Origin: Desulfobacterales bacterium
GTDB taxonomy: Bacteria > Desulfobacterota > Desulfobacteria > Desulfobacterales > QNYZ01
Assembly (NCBI GenBank): GCA_029938515.1
Contig: JAOZUU010000082.1
Location: 1-8,873 of the forward strand
Reading direction: 5' to 3'
Length of the DNA: 8,873 nt
In this document: one piece after another, positions 1 to 4,988 of the stretch
Layout: every line of letters starts with the position of its first letter
Numbering within the stretch: the first letter of the stretch is position 1
The notes under the pieces: generated by a model
Told to the model about the DNA's origin: nothing
Databases searched by the model: none
The model's input: only the letters and a program-made list of their open reading frames with translations
Program-made: the position numbers and the translations under genes

Positions 1-30
1 TGAGATAAGTTGTGGGGCCGGATAATCCAA

Positions 31-103
31 ATCGAAATCGGGATCGCTATCGAAACAACAACAAGAATTCGATTTCGATCCCGATAGCGATTTCGATCCC
101 GAT
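31..103. repeat. Shuffled CGATTTCGATCCCGAT repeat forming a long hairpin
   Basis: A 16-base unit, CGATTTCGATCCCGAT, occurs twice in direct orientation at 70-85 and 88-103 (period 18). An inverted, rearranged version lies at 31-55. Bases 37-52 can pair with 82-97 over 16 positions, including a perfect 10-base core (ATCGCTATCG at 43-52 with CGATAGCGAT at 82-91) and two G-T wobbles. The low-complexity GATC/CGAT vocabulary looks like a dispersed intergenic repeat of the kind I associate with Desulfobacterales genomes. That association is from memory, and whether the element is multicopy cannot be seen here. Confidence 0.7.
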
Positions 104-122
104 GAAATTAGAGCCAATCAAT

Positions 123-147
123 CCAGGGACGGCTAATCGTGCCCTGG
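123..147. terminator. Hairpin upstream of aat, possible terminator
   Basis: CCAGGG-ACG at 123-131 pairs with CGTGCCCTGG at 138-147 through a GC-rich stem with a one-base bulge and a six-base loop. Only three T residues follow on the plus strand, so it is a weak intrinsic terminator for a gene left of the window or simply a structured spacer. No convincing promoter for aat was found between here and 224; TTGAGA (172-177) with TATCTG (196-201) at 18-base spacing is the best weak candidate. Confidence 0.4.
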
Positions 148-223
148 TTTCGACGATGTTGCCATAACTTTTTGAGAAGTTACTAATCTATCACCTATCT
201 GATCGTGGATTGATATTTCCGGG

Positions 224-943
224 ATGCCCGTCTATCGCCTTTCATCCGAACTGGTATTTCCTTTCCCTCATCTGGCCATCGATGAGGGATTATTGGCCGT
301 GGGGGGTGATTTAAGTGTGCAGCGGTTGTTGCTGGCCTATAGCAAAGGGATCTTTCCCTGGTATTCCAAGGGGGAGCCGATCCTCTGGTGGTCTCCCGAT
401 CCCCGTCTGGTCCTTTATCCCGCCGATCTGAATATTTCCCGAAGATTGCAACGGACGCTGCGACAGGGCCGATTTCAGGTTACATTTGATCAGGCCTTCG
501 ATCAGGTCATTCAGGGTTGTTCATCCATTCCCCGCGGTAGTCAGGAAGGGACTTGGATTACTGAAGAGATGATTGCTGCCTACATTGTCCTGCACCAGGA
601 GGGATTTGCTCACTCCGTAGAGGCCTGGTGGGACGGCCGACTCGCCGGAGGGTTGTACGGGGTCTCTCTGGGTGGGAGTTTTTTCGGTGAGTCCATGTTT
701 CATCTGGCCAGTGACGCGTCCAACGTGGCCCTGGCGACGCTGGTTTGGTATTTGACGAAATGGGTTTTTGAATTGATCGACTGTCAGGTGAACACCGATC
801 ACTTAATCCGGATGGGTGCCCGGGAGATATCAAGAAACCGGTTTTTGCGCCAGTTGGAAGCGTCATTGAAAAAGCCGACCATGCGGGGGAAGTGGGCCGC
901 CATGTCGAAGACCCGCCTCTGGAAGGATGCCCCAGATTCATAG
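224..943 (+). CDS. aat: Leucyl/phenylalanyl-tRNA-protein transferase
   Basis: A cytosolic enzyme that moves Leu or Phe from aminoacyl-tRNA to the N-terminal Arg or Lys of proteins, creating an N-degron for the ClpS/ClpAP pathway. The 239-residue product has the usual family length and motifs in order: GLLAVGGDLS (about 22-31), YSKGIFPWY (39-47), WWSPDPR (55-61), and the FFGESMFH core (153-160) with Glu156. DCQ at 186-188 supplies the Asp and Gln that correspond to the catalytic relay described for the E. coli enzyme. A DHLIRMGAREISR segment (about 192-204) matches the conserved C-terminal part. The ATG at 224 has only a GGG just upstream as a ribosome-binding signal, but the N-terminus aligns with the family and the nearby upstream GTG (205) and TTG (210) are out of frame. 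It appears to be a single-gene unit, convergent with the ABC-importer operon. Confidence 0.95.
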   Translation: MPVYRLSSELVFPFPHLAIDEGLLAVGGDLSVQRLLLAYSKGIFPWYSKGEPILWWSPDPRLVLYPADLNISRRLQRTLRQGRFQVTFDQAFDQVIQGCSSIPRGSQEGTWITEEMIAAYIVLHQEGFAHSVEAWWDGRLAGGLYGVSLGGSFFGESMFHLASDASNVALATLVWYLTKWVFELIDCQVNTDHLIRMGAREISRNRFLRQLEASLKKPTMRGKWAAMSKTRLWKDAPDS

Positions 944-1060
944 AAGTATTATAGGAATTTAGCTGAACTGAAGATTTGTATTAGATTGGAAGGTGGGGCG
1001 ATTTTCCTGAAAATCCGCTGAAATCAGGTGAAAACGCCTATCGTCTGGTAATTACCATGC

Positions 1061-1813
1061 TTAATGGGGGATAACGAGAGGAAAGCCATTGTGATGATGG
1101 ATGTCGACCTCAATACCATACACCTCCGTGATCATATCCGTTGTGACTTCCCTTGGGCTGACCGCCGCATGAATGCCCCCATTTTTCAAGAACAAACATT
1201 TGTCGGCAAACCGAAAGGCCGTGGAGAGATCGTGCAGGGTCATCACCGCGCAAACGGCGTGTTCCTTGACCACATGGCGGATCAATTTCAGGATTTCAAC
1301 CTGATTTTTCAAGTCCAGGCTGCTGGTGGGTTCATCCAAAAGCAATAGATTCGGTTCCTGGACCATGGCCCGGCCCAAGGCCACTTTTTGCAGTTCACCG
1401 CCGCTCATCCTGTCAATGTGGCGCAGAGCCAAATTTTCCAGATGCAGGCTTTTGATGGCACCATCGACAATCCGAAGGTCTTTTTCGTTGACCCTGAAAC
1501 GGATATGCGGTCGCCGGCCCATGAGAATGGCATCAAAAGCGGTTATCTTTCCGGTGGACTGGCGCTGGGACACGTAACCGATATGTCGTGCCACGGCCAT
1601 TGCCTCCATTTTTAAAATATTTTCATCCTCCACCATTACCGTACCGGAAGAAGGCTTCAGGATGCCGTTGATACAGCGTAAAAGGGTGGTCTTACCCACG
1701 CCGTTAGGGCCGAGGATGGCGACCACCTCACCTTGTTGAACATCGAAGGTCACATTTTTCAGAACCGGATGCCCGTTGTATCTGAATTGAATGTCGTCGA
1801 TTGACAGAATCAT
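1061..1813 (-). CDS. ABC importer ATP-binding protein, FecE/BtuD/HmuV type
   Basis: Nucleotide-binding subunit of a class II metal-chelate importer, acting on the cytoplasmic face with the adjacent permease. All ATPase motifs are intact in the 250-residue product: Walker A GPNGVGKT (35-42), Q-loop Gln83, signature MSGGE (136-140, Met for the usual Leu), Walker B LLLLDE (156-161), D-loop SSLD (164-167) and switch His194. The start codon overlaps the permease stop by one base (TGATG at 1815-1811 on the minus strand), and a GGGAG ribosome-binding site lies inside the end of the permease gene, so translation is probably coupled. This is the last gene of the operon. The family transports iron-siderophores, heme, cobalamin and, in MolBCA, molybdate or tungstate; the ATPase sequence does not tell these apart. 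Confidence 0.95.
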   Translation of the reverse strand: MILSIDDIQFRYNGHPVLKNVTFDVQQGEVVAILGPNGVGKTTLLRCINGILKPSSGTVMVEDENILKMEAMAVARHIGYVSQRQSTGKITAFDAILMGRRPHIRFRVNEKDLRIVDGAIKSLHLENLALRHIDRMSGGELQKVALGRAMVQEPNLLLLDEPTSSLDLKNQVEILKLIRHVVKEHAVCAVMTLHDLSTAFRFADKCLFLKNGGIHAAVSPREVTTDMITEVYGIEVDIHHHNGFPLVIPH

Positions 1814-2880
1814 CAGGCTCTCCCTTTCACGATCAGGATCATAAAGACCGGCGCGCCCATAAATGCCGTGAGAATGGATACGGGCAGCAGGTGCGGGGCG
1901 AGGATCAGGCGGGCGGCCGTATCCGAAACAAGAAGCAAAACCGCTCCCAGCACCGCCGAAGCCGGGAGCAAAAAACGGTTATCTCCGCCGATAAGGCGCC
2001 GTACCATATGAGGACAGACAAGTCCTACAAATCCGATGATCCCCAAAAAAGAGACAATCACCGCTGTTACCAGGGAAGCCGCCAGCATTCCCATCAGCCG
2101 GACCCGTTCCACCCGTACGCCCAGTCCTTTGGCGGTTTCATCACCGGCGTCCACGGCATTGTAATTCCAGGCGTTGAAGAAAAAATAGAGTGTCGCCACC
2201 AGGGTGACCCCCGCCAAAACCGAAAGTTCATTCCAGCTGGCCCTGGCCACGTCCCCAAAAGTCCAGAAAACCATGGCTGCCAGTTGCACGTCATCCGCGA
2301 AAAACTGTAAAAACATGGTGCCGGCGGTGAATAGCGCACCCATGGCAACTCCCGCCAATATCATGGTCTCCGCTTTAGCCCCGCGCATACGGGCCACGGC
2401 CACGATGAAAAAGGAGGCCAGCATGGAAAAGAGGAAGGCCATCCCCGTAGTGATATAAGGATTGGAAATGGTAATTGCACCCACATGGGCGCTGGCCATT
2501 GTGCCGGAGCCCAGAATCATGACGGAAAAAGCAGCACCAAATGCCGCTGCATGGGAAATGCCCAGCGTAAAGGGAGAGCCTAAAGGATTTCGTAAGATGG
2601 ATTGCATCACCGCACCGCCCACGGAAAGTCCAGCACCGGCGACAACAGCAGTCAGGACCTGGGGCAGCCGGATCTGCCAGACAATGATATCGAAGCGTTT
2701 CGATGCACCGATACCGGTCAGCGCCCGAACCACATCGGCAATAGGTATACGCGCCGCTCCAGTGGACATGCTGAAAAGAATAAAGCCGCCCAATGTCAGC
2801 AGCCCGAGAAAGATAAAGGCGCTTTTGCGACCAATGTAACGGGAATATGACTGGTTCAGCGTGCCTCTGGCAAAATGCAT
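1813..2880 (-). CDS. ABC importer permease, FecCD/BtuC family
   Basis: Inner-membrane channel subunit of a class II (vitamin B12/iron-chelate) importer, 355 residues, with many hydrophobic segments consistent with about ten transmembrane helices. Family signatures are clear: RLPQVLTAVVAGAGLSVGG (71-89) continuing into the MQSILRNPLGSPFTLGIS region (92-109), and the late motif FVGLVCPHMVRRLIGGDNR (284-302), which includes the coupling region that contacts the ATPase. A short basic N-terminus precedes the first helix at about 19-38. The AGGAG ribosome-binding site overlaps the TAG stop of the binding-protein gene; 12 bases separate the two genes. It works with the ATPase downstream and the binding protein upstream. 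Confidence 0.95.
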   Translation of the reverse strand: MHFARGTLNQSYSRYIGRKSAFIFLGLLTLGGFILFSMSTGAARIPIADVVRALTGIGASKRFDIIVWQIRLPQVLTAVVAGAGLSVGGAVMQSILRNPLGSPFTLGISHAAAFGAAFSVMILGSGTMASAHVGAITISNPYITTGMAFLFSMLASFFIVAVARMRGAKAETMILAGVAMGALFTAGTMFLQFFADDVQLAAMVFWTFGDVARASWNELSVLAGVTLVATLYFFFNAWNYNAVDAGDETAKGLGVRVERVRLMGMLAASLVTAVIVSFLGIIGFVGLVCPHMVRRLIGGDNRFLLPASAVLGAVLLLVSDTAARLILAPHLLPVSILTAFMGAPVFMILIVKGRA

Positions 2881-2892
2881 TGAACGCTTCTC

Positions 2893-4014
2893 CTAATGTA
2901 AGGGAACCGGCTGAAATGCCAGGCCTCCAAAAGCGGTGTTCATTTTCTCGAACACCGGCTTTCCAACCAAAAAGGTATAAATGTCATCGGCTTTGGCGGC
3001 CGGGTCGATGTCCGCAAATTTTTCCGGATACAATAGCTTACCAATGAAATAGGCGTTGGCCAGGACGGATCCGAAGTTTCGGGTATACCAGTTGTAGGGC
3101 AGCACGCCGTAAACTTTCCCTTTTTGAACGGCGGTGAGACTCTGATAGGCTGGATCGGTTTTAAGTTCAAATAATCCACCAGCATCTATACCCATTTGCA
3201 GTGTTGAAAGGTCCAGGAAAAGGATGTCCGGGTCCCAGGCCACGATCTTTTCCTTGGCGATACTGCTGTGTTGTAAGGCATTGTCGTTCATCACCGGAGT
3301 CCGGGCCAGATTAAGGGCATTCACGAAAGCAAAGGGTGGATAGATTGGTTCCGTTGATTGAAACCCATGGGGGCCGCGATACGCAATGCCGCCTACAAAA
3401 CAGGTGGGGCGCTTTTCCTTCGGAATGTCCACCGTGCGATTTTGAAGATCGGCGATCATACCTTCGAAAAAGGCGACCACATTTTCTGCCCGTTCGCTCT
3501 TCCCCATCACCGCTCCCATGATGCGCAGGGATTGAAAAAAGGCGTTACGGTGTTTTCCAAGGTTGCCGTAATTCAAGACAATCACGGGGATACCGGTTTT
3601 TTGGGAAAGCGCCACGGGATCATGGCCCATTTTGGGATAGGTTTTAAAAATCACTTCTGGCAAGGGGACGAGGGTTAAAATTCGTTCCGGGTGATCATGT
3701 CCCCGGAATTCACCGAAAATGGGGTAATTTTTGAATTGGGGATTGGCCAAAGCATAAGGTCTCGCGTCAAATCGGGGCCGCTGTTTTTCCATATCATCCA
3801 CGGCCACGATTTTGTCCTTCGCCCCAAGATATGTCAGCAGGCGCAACGCACCGGGTCCTGAGCAAATAACGTGCTCAACCGTCTCCGGTATCCTGACTTG
3901 TCTGCCACTGGCATCGGTTATTACACGATTTGATGCAAATCCCGTTTCAACCAGAAAAAAATTCAGCAGTATACCGATCAAGGCAATCGAAAGCAAATAA
4001 CGAAATTTTCCCAT
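2893..4014 (-). CDS. Periplasmic substrate-binding protein of metal-chelate ABC importer (FecB/BtuF class)
   Basis: Captures the ligand in the periplasm and delivers it to the permease. The 373-residue product starts with a signal peptide (basic MGKFR, hydrophobic 6-21, probable cleavage after GFA at 27; no lipobox Cys). Next comes the class III binding-protein opening VITDASGRQVRIPETVEHVI (about 31-50), with two lobes and the C-terminal pattern in which a YNWYTRNFG segment is followed by the GKLLYPEKFADIDPAAKA block. That pattern fits a COG0614 branch with members in anaerobes and methanogens whose ligands are mostly untested. AAAGGAG lies at a good distance before the ATG at 4014. It is the first gene of the operon, downstream of a promoter and an attenuator-like leader. 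The ligand could be ferric chelate, heme, corrinoid or molybdate/tungstate; I cannot choose. Confidence 0.9.
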   Translation of the reverse strand: MGKFRYLLSIALIGILLNFFLVETGFASNRVITDASGRQVRIPETVEHVICSGPGALRLLTYLGAKDKIVAVDDMEKQRPRFDARPYALANPQFKNYPIFGEFRGHDHPERILTLVPLPEVIFKTYPKMGHDPVALSQKTGIPVIVLNYGNLGKHRNAFFQSLRIMGAVMGKSERAENVVAFFEGMIADLQNRTVDIPKEKRPTCFVGGIAYRGPHGFQSTEPIYPPFAFVNALNLARTPVMNDNALQHSSIAKEKIVAWDPDILFLDLSTLQMGIDAGGLFELKTDPAYQSLTAVQKGKVYGVLPYNWYTRNFGSVLANAYFIGKLLYPEKFADIDPAAKADDIYTFLVGKPVFEKMNTAFGGLAFQPVPLH

Positions 4015-4027
4015 TTTTCACTCTCCT

Positions 4028-4045
4028 TTAAAGCAAAAAAGCCAC
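4028..4045 (-). CDS. Possible five-codon leader peptide in the importer leader
   Basis: Inside the leader terminator is AAAGGAGGT (minus strand, 4063-4055), a full-strength Shine-Dalgarno sequence. It is followed after nine bases by GTG GCT TTT TTG CTT TAA (4045-4028). The stop overlaps the ribosome-binding site of the binding-protein gene. The arrangement could be a leader peptide whose translation affects the terminator, or the purine run could merely be the 3' arm of the inner stem. The frame is tiny and this reading is speculative. Confidence 0.2.
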   Translation of the reverse strand: MAFLL

Positions 4046-4090
4046 GAAGCGGTTACCTCCTTTCATAGGAGAAACTTGCCTTCGTGGCTT
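4035..4090 (-). terminator. Intrinsic terminator/attenuator in the leader of the ABC-importer operon
   Basis: On the minus strand an 11-bp perfect stem (AAGCCACGAAG, 4090-4080, with CTTCGTGGCTT, 4049-4039) is followed directly by a run of six T (4040-4035). An inner stem CTCCT/AGGAG (4071-4067 with 4061-4057) sits in the loop. It ends about 20 bases before the start codon of the binding-protein gene and downstream of a good promoter, so read-through must be regulated or partial. That is the usual layout of a transcription attenuator or riboswitch expression platform. No plus-strand gene ends here that would otherwise need it. Confidence 0.75.
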
Positions 4091-4143
4091 AATAATAATG
4101 ATGTTTGGTTCGAGACCTGCCTTCAGGCAGGAAATATAAAAAC

Positions 4144-4173
4144 ATCATAGAGATGAGTTGCAAGACTTGTCAA
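4144..4173 (-). promoter_or_regulatory. Sigma-70-type promoter of the ABC-importer operon
   Basis: Minus strand: TTGACA (4173-4168, perfect -35), an 18-base spacer, then TATGAT (4149-4144, five of six matches to the -10). The predicted start is near 4137, giving a leader of about 120 nt before the binding-protein gene. Confidence 0.75.
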
Positions 4174-4344
4174 GGTGAAAATTGAGTATACCGCGCCATC
4201 CTTCTTTCCTATGCCACTGACAGTATCCTTTGTGAAAAAAATGTTATAATAATTGTGGTATTTATTTCTTAATTTAATGTCCTACCCCCCATCCAATTGT
4301 GCCAACTTGTTGATATTACTATAATTAACCAATCAGTGTGAATT
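4150..4344. other. A/T-rich intergenic spacer
   Basis: This stretch separates the divergent importer and PilZ transcription units; only its first bases, up to 4173, belong to the importer promoter. I see no gene or RNA in it. It contains a perfect short palindrome CAACTTGTTG (4303-4312), a TATAAT at 4245-4250 without a properly spaced -35, and TATAAT at 4320-4325 with a weak TTGTGC (4297-4302) at 17-base spacing, which is an alternative sigma-70 start for the PilZ unit. A bacterial enhancer-binding protein site for the promoter at 4345 would be expected here, but none can be named. Confidence 0.4.
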
Positions 4345-4360
4345 TTGCACGATTCTTGCA
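4345..4360 (+). promoter_or_regulatory. Sigma-54 (-24/-12) promoter candidate for the riboswitch-PilZ unit
   Basis: TTGCACGATTCTTGCA matches the consensus TGGCACG-N4-TTGCA at every defined position except the first G of the -24 GG pair, which is T. The spacing between the two elements is exactly canonical and the -12 element is perfect. The predicted start near 4371 lies about 22 bases before the first aptamer helix, which is where a riboswitch promoter should be. A weaker sigma-70 alternative (4297-4325) would give a longer leader. Confidence 0.5.
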
Positions 4361-4392
4361 TTCATATATTAGATTGTTTTGAATTATAGTAT

Positions 4393-4498
4393 CCGAGAAA
4401 AAGCCAAGCCTGCTGTAACTGTAAGGCGGGTACGGAAAACTGCGGGTTTCTCAAGGTCACAAGCCACAGACCTAAGGGGGATAGCCGAGTTGCCTTGG
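4393..4498 (+). ncRNA. GEMM-I-type cyclic-dinucleotide riboswitch aptamer (probably c-di-GMP)
   Basis: The GEMM (c-di-GMP-I) fold can be drawn throughout. P1 pairs CCGAG (4393-4397) with CTTGG (4494-4498). The first hairpin pairs 4408-4413 with 4426-4431 and carries a GTAA GNRA tetraloop (4421-4424). GCCAAGCC (4403-4410) matches the GGCAAACC consensus at six of eight positions, and the TACGGAAAA junction (4431-4439) parallels GACGCAAAG. The P3 base pairs CT-G-CGG (4440-4445) with GCCGAG (4484-4489); consensus C:G here becomes T:A, a compensatory change. P3 is capped by AGGTC/GACCT (4454-4458 with 4469-4473). The 3' strand GATAGCCGAGTTGCC is close to the consensus GATAGCCGGGTTGCC. A gapless alignment keeps G at the ligand-contacting position 20 (G4403) and A at 47 (A4436), favouring c-di-GMP over cGAMP, though the 5' strand is divergent. 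It lies directly upstream of a PilZ gene. Confidence 0.8.
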
Positions 4499-4522
4499 AC
4501 AAAGAGGTGATTCGGCTTTTTT
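4483..4522 (+). terminator. Riboswitch expression-platform terminator
   Basis: Bases 4483-4496 pair with 4504-4517 (14 pairs including a few G-T wobbles; the closing AGCCGA/TCGGCT is perfect) around a GGACAAA loop, followed by six T (4517-4522). The 5' arm uses the same bases as the P3 strand (GCCGAG) and the P1 3' strand (CTTGG) of the aptamer, so aptamer and terminator are mutually exclusive. Ligand binding should therefore stabilise the aptamer, prevent termination and turn the PilZ gene on. Confidence 0.85.
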
Positions 4523-4560
4523 GTTTAACCGGTCATTTATGGATATGGATAATCTGAGAT

Positions 4561-4932
4561 ATGCCATCCATTGTCGAAAAAAGAGTTGAAAGTAGATTCA
4601 AGATACTGGATTGTAATGTCCGGCTTGAATCTAAAGGAATACTGGGTCGTTTCGGAAATCAGATGCATTGTGCTTCGGCAATCAATTTGAGTCCCAACGG
4701 TATACAGGTGATTTCCAGTGATATGATAAAGGCTCAAAAACAGTATGATATTGTCATTTACACACGGGTTTTTCGTCAACCTATTTCAACCAAAGGGTGT
4801 GTTGTATGGCAAAAGCCCCATGATGGGAAAGATGCTAAGCGATACTATCGAACTGGTTTTGAGTTTACCTATTTCAAAGGACATGCGATGGAGCAACTTG
4901 AAGTGCTTGAAATCAGTCCTCATTTACGCTAA
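4561..4932 (+). CDS. Single-domain PilZ protein, likely c-di-GMP receptor
   Basis: A 123-residue cytosolic protein with one PilZ domain and no membrane segment. The c-di-GMP-binding signatures are present: RVESR (RxxxR, 8-12) and NLSPNG (NxSxxG, 42-47), with the beta-barrel pattern continuing through YDIVIYT (about 62-68) and TGFEFTYF (near 101-108). Such proteins bind a c-di-GMP dimer and act on motility, exopolysaccharide or transcription targets by protein contact; the target here is unknown. An in-frame TGA at 4555 fixes the start at the ATG at 4561, although its Shine-Dalgarno is poor (only a GAG close to the start). The gene follows a GEMM-type riboswitch and terminator, so both its synthesis and its activity probably respond to cyclic dinucleotide. 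It is convergent with the URO-D gene. Confidence 0.88.
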   Translation: MPSIVEKRVESRFKILDCNVRLESKGILGRFGNQMHCASAINLSPNGIQVISSDMIKAQKQYDIVIYTRVFRQPISTKGCVVWQKPHDGKDAKRYYRTGFEFTYFKGHAMEQLEVLEISPHLR

Positions 4933-4958
4933 ACATGAAAGAACTGATATTAATCGTG

Positions 4959-4978
4959 TGATTCATAGAAATCATTTT
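4959..4978 (+). terminator. Weak terminator-like hairpin after the PilZ gene
   Basis: TGATT (4959-4963) pairs with AATCA (4970-4974) and is followed by TTTT, in the 56-base gap between the convergent PilZ and URO-D genes. The stem is short and A/T-rich, so activity is doubtful. Confidence 0.3.
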
Positions 4979-4988
4979 CAATCTGCAC

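Larger units (their letters stand above)
4015..4137 (-). promoter_or_regulatory. Structured 5' leader of the ABC-importer operon (candidate cis-regulatory RNA)
   Basis: About 123 nt lie between the predicted transcription start (near 4137) and the ATG at 4014. In order, the leader holds a 5' hairpin (CCTGCC/GGCAGG with a TGAA loop, 4131-4116), a single-stranded A/T-rich stretch including an ATTATTATTAA segment (near 4100-4090, slightly reminiscent of Fur hexamers), then the terminator at 4090-4035 whose loop contains GGCAAG...GGTAACC around an inner stem. I do not recognise a known riboswitch consensus; cobalamin-riboswitch hallmarks are absent. Whether it senses the imported ligand is inference from its position. 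Confidence 0.5.

Noticed and set aside
1047..1056. Perfect palindrome GGTAATTACC between aat and the importer operon
   Set aside because: Short, with no T run on either strand and no promoter nearby; not enough to call a terminator or operator. Nothing else convincing was seen in 944-1060.
1801..2839. Plus-strand frames opposite the permease gene
   Set aside because: Low-complexity antisense products of a hydrophobic gene; no plausible start signals.
4111..4131. GAGACCTGCC on the plus strand, resembling the 3' end of a cobalamin riboswitch
   Set aside because: The rest of the cobalamin-riboswitch core is absent upstream on that strand, and the motif is part of a simple CCTGCC/GGCAGG hairpin at the start of the minus-strand leader.
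4297..4325. Sigma-70 promoter TTGTGC-17-TATAAT as the main start for the PilZ unit
   Set aside because: The -10 is perfect but the -35 has only three of six matches. The sigma-54-like box nearer the aptamer is more complete; kept only as an alternative.
4411..4470. CTGTAACTGTAA and AAGCCACAG read as cobalamin-riboswitch pieces
   Set aside because: The order and spacing do not fit that class, while P1, P2, P3 and the 3' strand fit GEMM, and the gene downstream is PilZ rather than a B12 gene.
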